This document shows positions 35,636 to 43,848 of a stretch of DNA of 64,000 bases, piece by piece. The stretch spans positions 31,492-95,491 of the forward strand of contig NZ_RBZN01000008.1 of assembly GCF_003628435.1 (NCBI RefSeq), read 5' to 3'. The notes under the pieces are model-generated. The model saw only the letters and a program-made list of their open reading frames with translations, was not told the origin of the DNA and made no database searches. This DNA is from Ureibacillus endophyticus. GTDB taxonomy: Bacteria; Bacillota; Bacilli; Bacillales_A; Planococcaceae. Position numbers and translations under genes: made by a program. Each line of letters opens with the position of its first letter. Position 1 is the stretch's first letter.

Positions 35636-36091
35636 TTATATTTTTTTGATAATATCTTCCCATTTTTCCTTAGCAACTTTTTGATCAAAGGTGCTTAGTA
35701 ACCGATAATTTTCGTCATCTAAAATACGATAATGTTTACTTAGTAAATTTTGCTGTAATTTAAAACCACGATATTTATAAAGATTTTTCCACCAAATAAC
35801 GCCTCCAAAGGTTTTTTCTGTAGGTCGAATGATCACATCATGTATTGTTAATTCTACTAGTTCTAATGGGTCATCACCTAACTGTTTCTTTAACGTTTTA
35901 CTATCTTGGAAAAGAGCACAAATTGCAATCGTCGTTGTCCAATTAGCAAGACATTTCCCCTTTTCAATCTGAATAAGCGTTTTCTTTGAAATCCCAAGAA
36001 TCTCTGCCATCTTTTCTTGAGTGAATTGATATTCTGTTCGCACTAATTTTAGATTGTCAGACGCAATTTGAGCAATCAACTCTCGATCCAT
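35636..36091 (-). CDS. XRE-family transcriptional regulator
   Basis: A 151-residue regulator. Residues about 14-60 are a Cro/C1 helix-turn-helix (YQFTQEKMAEILGISKKTLIQIEKG split over the recognition helix); the C-terminal 90 residues are unfamiliar. GAGGTG lies ten bases before ATG 36091. It probably forms an operon with the DUF2164 gene. Target unknown. Confidence 0.78.
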   Translation of the reverse strand: MDRELIAQIASDNLKLVRTEYQFTQEKMAEILGISKKTLIQIEKGKCLANWTTTIAICALFQDSKTLKKQLGDDPLELVELTIHDVIIRPTEKTFGGVIWWKNLYKYRGFKLQQNLLSKHYRILDDENYRLLSTFDQKVAKEKWEDIIKKI

Positions 36092-36385
36092 TTCTATATA
36101 ACACCTCAAAACACGTTATTCTGTACTACCCTTTATATCGTATAAGTTTGGAAATATTATACAACCCAAAGCATTTATTTATTACTTTCTATTAATTAGA
36201 CTCTTCAGACAGGAAAAAGGTTACATTTTTTATCTAAAAACTTAATTCATTTCTAAATGAATTGAAACTATGAAGAGAAAAAGATGAAACCATTTTAATT
36301 GAATTAGCTACTCTGGTGTTGTAACAGCTGAGGTTGAAACATTATTACGTAAAAACCACAACTTAATAACTCCAACAGCTGTTTT

Positions 36386-36538
36386 ATGGGGGCTGGAATA
36401 TGCACAAATTGTGGTAGAAAGGACATACGATTGGGTAAAAATTCTAAAGGTAACCTCCCAACTGGAGAACAACTATTAAAACGAAAGGCTTATCGAGATT
36501 TCTTTAGTTATGTTTCACCATCTGCTAATGAGAAATGA
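36386..36538 (+). other. Possible gene remnant with a Cys-pair motif
   Basis: A 50-codon open frame (ATG 36386 to TGA 36538) begins MGAGICTNCGRKD, a C-x2-C motif, and continues with basic residues. There is no ribosome site, and adjoining frames look coding-like but broken. The whole 36300-36600 stretch may be the decayed remains of a longer gene. Weak evidence. Confidence 0.25.
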
Positions 36539-36603
36539 TTTTAAACAAAATGATGCTGCTATATTACCTTACGATTGTGTTATTGGAAATTATATAAAAG
36601 AAA

Positions 36604-36652
36604 AAATAAAAATAGTTGGGGACAACCTTTATAGCTAAGCGTGTCCCAACCA
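36604..36652 (-). terminator. Rho-independent terminator of the PrpE-like gene
   Basis: TTGGGGACA (36616-36624) pairs with TGTCCCAA (36642-36649); on the minus strand a long T-rich run follows. Confidence 0.82.
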
Positions 36653-36655
36653 TTT

Positions 36656-37438
36656 TTATCGATTAATTGGATTGTCTTCTCCAATCCTACCAGAATAATT
36701 CTTGGCTGCTTTTACAAAAACAAATTCCTCCTCAGGATATCGATAACATGTTAACTTACCACCAAATACTACACCTTGATCTATATTAATTGTATTGTTC
36801 ACAATTAATGGCTCTCGTTTTGGATCGTGTCCCCATATAATCAGTAAGTCCCCTTTATGTTCTTTATACCATTCTTTTCGTATCGGTTTTCCCTTTTCAT
36901 CCATCCCTGCAACATCCCCATAACGGCAAAAGTTTTTAATTCTATCATTTTCTTTGCCTATAAAATCGTCACGAATACCAGCATGTGTACAAACAACTCG
37001 CGCTTCACCATCTACCGTAAAAATATAATGGGAAGGTGCGTTTAATAATAACTCTTTTATCTCTTCTTTTAATTTCTCCGTTTCTTTTTTACCCTCTAAT
37101 TTTTCAAATTCTTGAAACTCTTCTTCCACATTTTCATCACCATGGCTAAGTTTGACCTTTCTTCCCATTAACCATCTTGCAATTTTCCATCCATGGTTAC
37201 TGTCTATCATATAAGCAAGCCCCGCATTTACATGGTTTAAAAAAAATTCCATACATTTGATAGATTGTGGGCCACGGCTCATAACATCTCCAAGAGACAC
37301 AATCTTACGTCCATCTGGATGGATATATAAACCGTTATTAAGTTGATATCCTAATTTATCTAGTAATTCAATAAATTCATCATAACAAGCATGGATATCT
37401 CCAATAAAATCAATGCCTTTGCCTACCTCAATCTTCAT
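36656..37438 (-). CDS. prpE: PrpE-like metallophosphatase, altered motifs
   Basis: A 260-residue calcineurin-type phosphatase close to PrpE bis(5'-nucleosyl)-tetraphosphatase. Motif 1 is GDIHACYDE near residue 13, motif 2 is GDVMSRGP near 50 (usual form GDxxDRG, so Asp is replaced by Ser), motif 3 reads DSNHGW near 77 (usual GNH-D/E), and HAG and GH motifs follow. Metal ligands are retained but the altered residues may change activity or substrate. A charged helical insert lies at about 100-130. Single gene. Confidence 0.8.
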   Translation of the reverse strand: MKIEVGKGIDFIGDIHACYDEFIELLDKLGYQLNNGLYIHPDGRKIVSLGDVMSRGPQSIKCMEFFLNHVNAGLAYMIDSNHGWKIARWLMGRKVKLSHGDENVEEEFQEFEKLEGKKETEKLKEEIKELLLNAPSHYIFTVDGEARVVCTHAGIRDDFIGKENDRIKNFCRYGDVAGMDEKGKPIRKEWYKEHKGDLLIIWGHDPKREPLIVNNTINIDQGVVFGGKLTCYRYPEEEFVFVKAAKNYSGRIGEDNPINR

Positions 37439-37716
37439 TACCTCATACTCCCTTCTATCTCCTAGTATGTAATGATTGAACCATTTTCAATATGATGTAA
37501 AATATTTTTTTCATTTCACTAGGTACTTTCCTATTTTTTAACTAGGTCAATCTCCCATTTCTTACTTCAAAATAGGCAAATCACTATTAACTATCTAAGA
37601 TTTATTTTTAAAAATAGACAAACAACTATATCAATTTTTCACCTGTTCATATCCTATAGTCAGAAGTTGATGGATTTTCAACTTACTTATCAATCATGTT
37701 GAAAGGAGGTTTCTAA

Positions 37717-38217
37717 ATGGCAAATTGGGAATGTAGATTCTGTCACTGTAAAAATGATGATTCAAAAAAGAACTGTAAGAAATGTAATTACTACCATTCA
37801 CCTAAAGGGGAGGGAAGATACATGAGTAATCGATACGATCATGACGCTGATCTCCTTCAGGATGCAGATATGCTGTCATTAATTGATCAAGAGTCCAACG
37901 AAGTAATTTGGATTAAAGACTCTATTAACGTAACTGTTCAATCAACAGATACTCAAGCATCTATTTCTCTTCAAGCGGCATTACAATTAGCAATTGCTTT
38001 AATTATTAGTATTACAGTTGCTGATTCTGAACGTGGAAATGAAATCACTCAGGACCTATTACAACATTTTGAAAGTGAGCAATTAAATAAACAAAAAATC
38101 TTAGTGAGAAATTCAAAAGATGTAAACATTACAACAACTGACACAGATATCTCTGCACATATTCAAGCATTACTACAAGCTTTAGTCGCATTAGTAGTGA
38201 AATTAGACATTGCTTAA
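37717..38217 (+). CDS. CotX-family spore coat protein with RanBP2-type zinc finger
   Basis: A 166-residue protein. Residues 4-23 match the RanBP2 zinc-finger pattern W-x-C-x2-C-x3-N-x6-C-x2-C exactly. The rest is a Spore_coat_X domain with the duplicated segment around VTVQSTDTQASISLQAALQ and VNITTTDTDISAHIQALLQ. AAAGGAGG precedes ATG 37717. A second ATG at codon 36 (37822) has its own GGGGAGGG, so a short form without the finger may also be made. A CATATCCTA at 37648 resembles a sigma-K -10 box. First of a coat cluster. Confidence 0.85.
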   Translation: MANWECRFCHCKNDDSKKNCKKCNYYHSPKGEGRYMSNRYDHDADLLQDADMLSLIDQESNEVIWIKDSINVTVQSTDTQASISLQAALQLAIALIISITVADSERGNEITQDLLQHFESEQLNKQKILVRNSKDVNITTTDTDISAHIQALLQALVALVVKLDIA

Positions 38218-38241
38218 TTTTAAAAAAGTGAGGTGAAAAAA

Positions 38242-38673
38242 ATGGCAAACGAATGGAGAGCTTTAGATTATTGGGATGGAAAAAATGACCTGAACAATGA
38301 TGCCGACGCTTTACAAGATGCTACTGAAAAAGCGAAAACAATACAACACTCTCATGAATGGATTATTGTAAGAGACTCCGAGTATGTTAATGTCCAAACA
38401 ACAGATACGCAAGTTGCTTTATCTTTACAACTTGGAATTCAAGCAGCCCTAGCAGCAGTAATTAATATTACACTTGGTGACACTAATCAAGGTAAAAAAG
38501 TAGCACATGATTTGAAACAATTCATGAGAACAAGACAACACAATTCACAAAGAACAATCATCGAAAACTCCAAAGAAATTCAAGTAACAACAACTGATAC
38601 TGACATCGCAGTAAACCTACAAGCAATGATTCAAATTCTAGTTGCTTTAATTGGTCAACTAGATGTCTTATAA
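38242..38673 (+). CDS. CotX/CotV-family spore coat protein
   Basis: A 143-residue spore coat X protein with both TTDT repeats (VNVQTTDTQVALSLQLGIQ and IQVTTTDTDIAVNLQAMIQ). It is a paralogue of the preceding gene, without the zinc finger, and starts 24 bases after it. GTGAGGTG precedes ATG 38242. In B. subtilis such proteins form the insoluble outer coat layer; here the pair probably co-assembles. Confidence 0.85.
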   Translation: MANEWRALDYWDGKNDLNNDADALQDATEKAKTIQHSHEWIIVRDSEYVNVQTTDTQVALSLQLGIQAALAAVINITLGDTNQGKKVAHDLKQFMRTRQHNSQRTIIENSKEIQVTTTDTDIAVNLQAMIQILVALIGQLDVL

Positions 38674-38723
38674 TATCAGGATTATAAATAAATTTATTTA
38701 AAATCTCCTTTAGTCCTGTTCTC

Positions 38724-38758
38724 CCCACGCAAACGTATACTTTGCGTGGGAATTTATT
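38724..38758 (+). terminator. Rho-independent terminator of the coat cluster
   Basis: CCCACGCAAA (38724-38733) pairs with TTTGCGTGGG (38741-38750), T-rich sequence follows. Confidence 0.88.
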
Positions 38759-38832
38759 TTAACTATTTGTATCTCATGGAAAGACTCGTGCATATTCTGA
38801 TGGTTAAAGAAGTTTTAAAAGGGGTGAAATAT

Positions 38833-39033
38833 GTGAGTAATGAAAATTCTCCAAAGGGAATTCCTAATAAGGTAGTAGACCTTTTAGTAACAAATATCCT
38901 ACGAAAAAATGGTGTTAACATAGAACAAGCAAAAAATAAATTATCTGAAGAAGATAAACAAGCTCTTAAAGAAATGGTGGAAGATTTAAAGGCGCAAGTA
39001 GATGAATTTGTAAAACAAAATTCTAAGAAATAA
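38833..39033 (+). CDS. Small helical protein next to the coat cluster (66 aa)
   Basis: A 66-residue charged helical protein. GTG 38833 is preceded by AAAAGGGGTG, so the longer upstream frame, which runs through the terminator hairpin, is not used. The size and neighbourhood recall CotW-like coat proteins, but I see no firm similarity. Followed by a terminator. Confidence 0.6.
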   Translation: MSNENSPKGIPNKVVDLLVTNILRKNGVNIEQAKNKLSEEDKQALKEMVEDLKAQVDEFVKQNSKK

Positions 39034-39040
39034 GTTTTAT

Positions 39041-39068
39041 AAAAGCGCCTTTTTTTAAAGGGCGTTTT
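39041..39068. terminator. Bidirectional terminator
   Basis: AAAAGCGCC pairs with GGGCGTTTT around an AT-rich loop, between two convergent small genes. Confidence 0.8.
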
Positions 39069-39069
39069 G

Positions 39070-39207
39070 TTATGAAAACCACCATTCAAAAAGTTTAGCA
39101 ATGGCTATCAAAGGAATCCCCACTAACATCAGCCCAACGAAAAAATATATTATAGGTTTTAGAAAATCTAATATAGCACCTACCAAATCATCTATAAAAT
39201 TGAACAT
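39070..39207 (-). CDS. Tiny membrane protein (45 aa)
   Basis: ATG 39207 to TAA 39070, 45 residues: an amphipathic N-terminal helix (FIDDLVGAILDFLK) and one membrane helix (about 19-39) ending in EWWFS. TAGGAGTG lies upstream of the ATG. The composition resembles small peptide toxins or sporulation membrane peptides, but there is no antisense RNA or partner that I can identify. Confidence 0.6.
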   Translation of the reverse strand: MFNFIDDLVGAILDFLKPIIYFFVGLMLVGIPLIAIAKLFEWWFS

Positions 39208-39264
39208 AACCACACTCCTACAACACGTATATTCACTACATTAACATCTAATCCATTAATTTAG

Positions 39265-39351
39265 AAAGGCTTTGCAGCAATAGGAGCCGTCTGAAAATTA
39301 CTTTTGAGACGGTAGCATTTTGATGCGACAACCTCAGTAGCACAATTCTAT
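39265..39351. repeat. Dispersed intergenic element, second copy
   Basis: Contains GCAATAGGAGC (39277-39287), the hairpin CCGTCT-gAAAA-ttac-TTTTg-AGACGG (39287-39312) and GCGACAACCTCAGTAGCACAATTCTAT (39325-39351 as separate words GCGACAACCTCAG and TAGCACAATTCTAT). The first part is shared with 27726-27773 and the last with 45597-45622. Confidence 0.7.
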
Positions 39352-39376
39352 ATTAGATATTTATTACAAAGAAAGA

Positions 39377-39408
39377 CTGTGTTAAAAGTCATTTTACTTT
39401 TAACACAG
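39377..39408 (-). terminator. Rho-independent terminator of nrdHIEF
   Basis: CTGTGTTAAAAG (39377-39388) pairs with CTTTTAACACAG (39397-39408), T-rich on the minus side. Confidence 0.85.
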
Positions 39409-39423
39409 CCCCCTTCCTATCTT

Positions 39424-40404
39424 CTAAAAATCAAATCGAAACGTATCATCCGTTATTGGAGCTACTTTTGCTTTTGCATAAGTAGACCCCTTTTGTGAAA
39501 AGAAATCATACGTAGTCCCTTCATTTCGTATCCCATTCATCACAATTTGATTCACTTCTTCTTCTGGGAACATCGTATCTAACCCCAAATTCATTAAGGC
39601 TTTGTTTGCATTATATCGAATATAAGCCTTTACCTCAGGACATAATCCTGTCTCTGCATAGACGTCATTCGTATAATTTAGTTCATTTTGATAAAGTTCT
39701 AAGAGTAGTTCATACCCCCATACTCTTAACGTATCTTGTACTTCAGAAGAAAACTGCTGAAACAAATTTTGCGCGAAATATCCCACTGCTACCCCATGAA
39801 TGGATTCGTCTCTTAAAATGAGTGAAATAACTTCTGCACTATTCCGTAAAAATCCTTGTCCACCTAAGTAGAGCGGATAGAAAAATCCGGAATAAAATAG
39901 GAACGATTCGAGCATAACAGACGAAAACATCGCTTTCCAAAGAGATTCTGAATCCCCTTCTTGAATGGAAGAATACACTTCGTTAATTCGTTCAGCCTTG
40001 TATTGTAAAAATTCATTCTTCTTCACCCATTCAAAAAGCTCATCAATTTCATCATTTTTGCATAATGTTGTAAAAATATAAGAATAGGATTTTGCGTGAA
40101 TGGCTTCAAATGCACCGAATGCTGTTAAAACTGCTTTTTCTTGCAGGTCTTGCGTATACTTTGCTATTTCATTCATCCCTACATTCGTTTGAACGGTATC
40201 CAGCAATGTTAAACCCGCTAACACCTTTTTATATGTGTCTTGATGTTCAAAATCTTGCCATTGCTTTACATCTTTACTAACGGCAATTTCTTCTGGAAAC
40301 CAAATTTGCTTCCATTGTTGCTCCCAAAACACTTGAGCAAGTTCACTAGTTGGTCGATTCCAATTAATTGCTTGGATTGGTTTGTTTTTCATACTCTCAT
40401 ACAC
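39424..40404 (-). CDS. nrdF: Class Ib ribonucleotide reductase beta subunit NrdF
   Basis: A 326-residue dimetal (Mn or Fe) protein that stores the tyrosyl radical. Carboxylate and His ligands appear in DTVQTNVGMNEIA, GAFEAIHAKSY (E and H) and the RDESIHGVAVGYF motif. The radical Tyr is in AIHAKSY. The C-terminal tail, which binds NrdE, ends TFRFDF. Last gene of the nrdHIEF operon, nine bases after nrdE. Confidence 0.95.
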   Translation of the reverse strand: MYESMKNKPIQAINWNRPTSELAQVFWEQQWKQIWFPEEIAVSKDVKQWQDFEHQDTYKKVLAGLTLLDTVQTNVGMNEIAKYTQDLQEKAVLTAFGAFEAIHAKSYSYIFTTLCKNDEIDELFEWVKKNEFLQYKAERINEVYSSIQEGDSESLWKAMFSSVMLESFLFYSGFFYPLYLGGQGFLRNSAEVISLILRDESIHGVAVGYFAQNLFQQFSSEVQDTLRVWGYELLLELYQNELNYTNDVYAETGLCPEVKAYIRYNANKALMNLGLDTMFPEEEVNQIVMNGIRNEGTTYDFFSQKGSTYAKAKVAPITDDTFRFDF

Positions 40405-40413
40405 ACTCCGAAA

Positions 40414-42507
40414 CTATATTTGACAAGCAATACATTCTTCAATGGTTTGCAAACGCTGACGAACATAATAGATTGTTTTAATCCCTTTCATCCATGCATA
40501 AATATAAACTTTTGCCAGTTGTTCGGTTGTCCATTGATCGGTTACATATAAAGTTAAAGAAATCCCCTGGTCGATATGTTTTTGCGCTGCTGCATATAAA
40601 TCAATCATTTTATACGGATCGATGTTGTACGCATCCACATAGTAATCCATATTTTCGTTATTCATAAACGGCATTGGATAAATCGTACGACTATCTGCAT
40701 AATCCCGCACTTCTACTCGTTCCGTAATAGGCGCAATCGAAGCTGTACATGAACGGATATAACTAATTGAACCAGTCGGAGGAATTGCTAATCGGTAGCT
40801 ATGGAACAATCCAAATTCTTTAACTTGATGGGACAACTCTTTCCACATTGCTGACGAAATTATTGGCACATGACCTAATGCCTTTTTTATTTTATTTGTC
40901 GGTTCTCTATCTTCTTTTGAAATATAAGCAGTAAAATATTCACCTGTTGCATAATCGCTTTTCTCAAACCCATAAAACACTTCTCCACGCTCCTTTGCAA
41001 TCTGCACTGATGTTTTAAGAGAATAGTAGTTTACTGCTTCCATGAAACAATCGATAAACTCGATTGCCTCATGAGAACCATATAAGATTTCTTCTGAGAC
41101 GAGATGGCCATGTAAATTCATGACACCTAGTCCTACTGAATGCATCATTTGATTTGCCTTTGCAACGGATGGTACATTTTTTATGTTTGTCATGAGTGAA
41201 ACGTTAGTTAATAAACGCATGGAAGTATCAATTAATCTTTCAAAATCATTCACTTTCGTAGCAGCATGAATATCAATGGAACCAAGATTGCATGATACAT
41301 CGAGACCATACTCATTGGGTTCGTCTTGATCAGTAATGTTACTCGTGTGTTGAACTTGTAAAATTTCTGTACATAAGTTGGACATTTTCACTCGTCCAAT
41401 AGCTTTAAGTGGATGCACATCATTCACATTGTCATCAAAAATTTCAAAGGGATAGCCAGATTCAAACTGTGCTTTTTTCACTTCTGTATAAAGCTTCCGC
41501 GCATTCAGTCGCTTTAGTTTCCGGATATTTGGATTATCAAGCAATTCATAATACATTTCTGTTATCGAGATTTCAGACATTCTTTTACCATATTCTCTAT
41601 AAATATCATAAGGACTAAATAAAACGATATCTTTATCTCTTTTCATTAACTCAAAAAATATATTTGGAATGATAATACCTGTGGATAAAGTAGCTAGACG
41701 AATTTTATCATCGGCATTTGGTTTTTTTGATGAAATAAAGCTTTCGATATCCCCATGGAATATATTTAAATAGGCGACCCCCGAACCATTCCGTTGTCCA
41801 AGTTGATTGGAGTAACTAAAGGAATTTTCCAACAGTTTTGCTACCGGTATGACCCCACTTGCTCGGTTTATGATTCCTTTAATCGGGTCGCCTAATGGTC
41901 GTAAATCTGTTAAATTAACCCCAACCCCTCCACCTAGTCGTGAAAGTTCTAAACAATAGCCAATATTTTCAGCGATGCTATTCATCGTGTCGTCCATTGA
42001 TAATTTAAAACAACTAACAAGCTCTCCCCTTGCCTTTTTCCCACTGTTTAATGCAGTTGGTGTGGCTGGTTGGTAAGCTTCCATAATTGCTTCTACTGCT
42101 CTTTCTGCAAGTTCTTTATCTCCTTGCGCTAAATAGAGAGCGATAATAACAATACGATCTTCATATTTTTCTAGTATTTCTTCCCCATCTCTACTTTTCA
42201 TGGCATACGCGTCATAAAACTTGCTTGCACTCATAAACGAAGGAAACCGGAAGTTATATTCATAGGCTTTTTTATACAATTTTTTAATAAAATTTATATC
42301 GTATAAATCCAAAAATTCACGTTCATAATATCCTTCATCTACTAAATATCGAATCTTTTCTTCTATATCAATAAAATAACGTAAACGCACATTTACGTAC
42401 TCTAAAAAATAACGTCGGGTTGCTTCTCGATCTTTTTCTAATTCTAATAAACCTGTTCGACTATATTGATTCAGCACTTCATTATTTAGTTTCAAGTATG
42501 ATTTCAT
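40414..42507 (-). CDS. nrdE: Class Ib ribonucleotide reductase alpha subunit NrdE
   Basis: Catalytic subunit, 697 residues, reduces ribonucleoside diphosphates. The first active-site Cys is in GELVSCFKLSMDD, the thiyl-forming region in NLCTEILQ, the second redox Cys in LDVSCNLGSID, and a C-terminal redox pair CIACQI reduced by NrdH. There is no N-terminal ATP cone, as usual for class Ib. The start overlaps nrdI by 26 bases. Confidence 0.96.
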   Translation of the reverse strand: MKSYLKLNNEVLNQYSRTGLLELEKDREATRRYFLEYVNVRLRYFIDIEEKIRYLVDEGYYEREFLDLYDINFIKKLYKKAYEYNFRFPSFMSASKFYDAYAMKSRDGEEILEKYEDRIVIIALYLAQGDKELAERAVEAIMEAYQPATPTALNSGKKARGELVSCFKLSMDDTMNSIAENIGYCLELSRLGGGVGVNLTDLRPLGDPIKGIINRASGVIPVAKLLENSFSYSNQLGQRNGSGVAYLNIFHGDIESFISSKKPNADDKIRLATLSTGIIIPNIFFELMKRDKDIVLFSPYDIYREYGKRMSEISITEMYYELLDNPNIRKLKRLNARKLYTEVKKAQFESGYPFEIFDDNVNDVHPLKAIGRVKMSNLCTEILQVQHTSNITDQDEPNEYGLDVSCNLGSIDIHAATKVNDFERLIDTSMRLLTNVSLMTNIKNVPSVAKANQMMHSVGLGVMNLHGHLVSEEILYGSHEAIEFIDCFMEAVNYYSLKTSVQIAKERGEVFYGFEKSDYATGEYFTAYISKEDREPTNKIKKALGHVPIISSAMWKELSHQVKEFGLFHSYRLAIPPTGSISYIRSCTASIAPITERVEVRDYADSRTIYPMPFMNNENMDYYVDAYNIDPYKMIDLYAAAQKHIDQGISLTLYVTDQWTTEQLAKVYIYAWMKGIKTIYYVRQRLQTIEECIACQI

Positions 42508-42859
42508 TCAAAACCCTCATTTCATAAAACAGTTGGATAGCTTCGTAGTCTGCAGGATATCCGCGCAAGTCAATTTTTCTAACTAATGGAATGGTGTAAA
42601 GGGATGCAATTTTATCTCCTGCAACGCCAAAATTATTACCGAAATTTCGATTGCCACTGACAACAACACCCTTACAATGTTGAGCATTCCTCGCTAAAAA
42701 CCTCGCAACTTTTTCAGGTATTTGTCCTAATCCATCGGTATAGGTCATTAATAAATATGGTTGTTGTAGTACTAAACCTTCTTTAATTTCTTGTTTATCG
42801 CCGTTTAATTTTGAGGCAATATACCGAACATTTCCGGTACGACTTGCAAAGACAATCAC
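42482..42859 (-). CDS. nrdI: Flavodoxin-like NrdI
   Basis: A 125-residue flavodoxin-like FMN protein that makes the oxidant for assembly of the Mn2-tyrosyl radical cofactor in NrdF. The N-terminal FASRTGNVRYIASKL motif binds the FMN phosphate and GNRNFGNNFGVAG is the NrdI signature. It overlaps nrdH by four bases and nrdE by 26. Confidence 0.94.
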   Translation of the reverse strand: MIVFASRTGNVRYIASKLNGDKQEIKEGLVLQQPYLLMTYTDGLGQIPEKVARFLARNAQHCKGVVVSGNRNFGNNFGVAGDKIASLYTIPLVRKIDLRGYPADYEAIQLFYEMRVLNEIILETK

Positions 42860-43080
42860 GAAATACTCAGCTCGATTTTGCTCATTATGTCATTGAGATT
42901 ACCAGAAAATAAACCATCCATTTCGATTACTGGTACGGTTAGAAAACCGGCATCAAGTATCTTTTCTTTTGCGCATTCATCATGGTCGATGTTAATAGTT
43001 TCAAAGGCTATTCCTGCTCGTATGAGTTCTGATTTAATCCATAAGCATTTTGGACATACTGTTTTTGTATAAAGTTTCAT
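42856..43080 (-). CDS. nrdH: Glutaredoxin-like NrdH redoxin
   Basis: A 74-residue redoxin with the redox pair C9 and C12 (CPKC) and the VPVIEMDG cis-Pro segment. It delivers electrons to NrdE. The start at 43080 is set by AGGAGAGGG upstream; the longer open frame runs back through the riboswitch and is not coding. First gene of nrdHIEF. The usual NrdH motif is CxQC, so CPKC is a variant. Confidence 0.9.
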   Translation of the reverse strand: MKLYTKTVCPKCLWIKSELIRAGIAFETINIDHDECAKEKILDAGFLTVPVIEMDGLFSGNLNDIMSKIELSIS

Positions 43081-43112
43081 CAATTTAATCCCTCTCCTTT
43101 TCGTAAAGGGGA

Positions 43113-43146
43113 AATAAAAAAAGCTACCTCTTCGAAAAGAGATAGC
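43113..43146 (-). terminator. Intrinsic terminator, expression platform of the cobalamin riboswitch
   Basis: GCTAcCTCTT and AAGAGaTAGC (43123-43146) form the stem; on the minus strand it is followed by a T run. It lies between the aptamer and nrdH, so it is the likely OFF structure when B12 is bound. Confidence 0.82.
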
Positions 43147-43215
43147 AATAGAATGGAAACGATTGATGTAAAAATGGTACCGTCTCCATTTCTCAATCCC
43201 CGAAGAAATGTTTTG

Positions 43216-43390
43216 AGTGTTTTTACTTGGCAGGTCTCCTGGCTTCGCTTCATCCGCGGATTCCCTTCCCATGCAAAATGCACAGTGGTAATTGAATCTT
43301 CGTCAGCTTTACAGTTGCGGGGACAGCGCCGGAATCTCACCGGCTTCCCTATTAAACTACATGTAGTAGTACCAATTAAAAACGAACACA
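43216..43390 (-). ncRNA. Cobalamin riboswitch controlling nrdHIEF
   Basis: The minus strand carries the conserved cobalamin aptamer core: GCCGGTGAGATTCCGGC, the CCCCGCAACTGTAAAGC stretch, ACCACTG, and the closing GCCAGGAGACCTGCC (43229-43245). The P1 stem pairs GTGTTcGTTTTTAaTTGG near 43373-43390 with CCAAgTAAAAACACT near 43216-43230. Bound adenosylcobalamin should favour the terminator at 43113-43146 and shut off this B12-independent reductase. Confidence 0.93.
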
Positions 43391-43416
43391 ATATATAGTT
43401 TTTATTACTGATGTTA

Positions 43417-43445
43417 AGTGTATCAGAGTTAGTTACCTCTGTAAA
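43417..43445 (-). promoter_or_regulatory. Sigma-A promoter of nrdHIEF, with possible NrdR box nearby
   Basis: On the minus strand TTTACA (43440-43445), 17 bases, TACACT (43417-43422). Transcription would start near 43410, just upstream of the aptamer. ACACAATATATAGTTT (43386-43401) resembles an NrdR box; a second weaker match at 43455-43470 is not at the usual spacing. Confidence 0.55.
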
Positions 43446-43531
43446 TGGTATTTTAGGTATATTATAGTGAACAAATTGAAAAGCATAAAATTTTCATCAA
43501 TGCACACCTTAACCATTAGGAGGTGAGCAGC

Positions 43532-43744
43532 TTGAGTAGAAATAGAAATAATAAAAAAACGCTGAATGAACGAAATCATAATCCATTTGAAACTTATAAA
43601 CACTTACACAGAAACACTACAAGTCATCAAGATAACCCAGAAGATAACACGGCAGAAATTGCAGAAGAATTTGATTCTAAAGTAAAGAATAAAAACAATG
43701 CAACAAACCACGATAAAGATCAACAATCGAATAAAAGAGAATAG
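43532..43744 (+). CDS. Small Asn-rich hydrophilic protein (70 aa)
   Basis: A 70-residue protein rich in Asn, Asp, Lys and His, probably unstructured. TTG 43532 is chosen because AGGAGGTG lies eight bases upstream; the GTG at 43523 falls inside that site. No family recognised. The composition resembles small proteins made during sporulation. Its own terminator follows. Confidence 0.62.
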   Translation: MSRNRNNKKTLNERNHNPFETYKHLHRNTTSHQDNPEDNTAEIAEEFDSKVKNKNNATNHDKDQQSNKRE

Positions 43745-43750
43745 TTTAGA

Positions 43751-43780
43751 AAAAGGTGAGATCTTTGTGCTCGCCTTTTT
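43751..43780 (+). terminator. Rho-independent terminator
   Basis: AAAAGGtGAG pairs with CTCgCCTTTTT around a short loop. Confidence 0.8.
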
Positions 43781-43802
43781 AATTTTGAATATTCTCCTCT
43801 AT

Positions 43803-43840
43803 AAAAAAAATCGCAGCTACCTTTGTTAGTAGCTACGATT
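43803..43840 (-). terminator. Rho-independent terminator of ilvE
   Basis: AATCGcAGCTAC (43809-43820) pairs with GTAGCTaCGATT (43829-43840), T run on the minus strand. Confidence 0.88.
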
Positions 43841-43848
43841 CCACTATT

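Noticed and set aside
43080..43398. Open frames of 81-103 codons on both strands across 43080-43398
   Set aside because: They lie in the cobalamin riboswitch and its terminator; the conserved bases are explained by RNA structure and there is no ribosome site.
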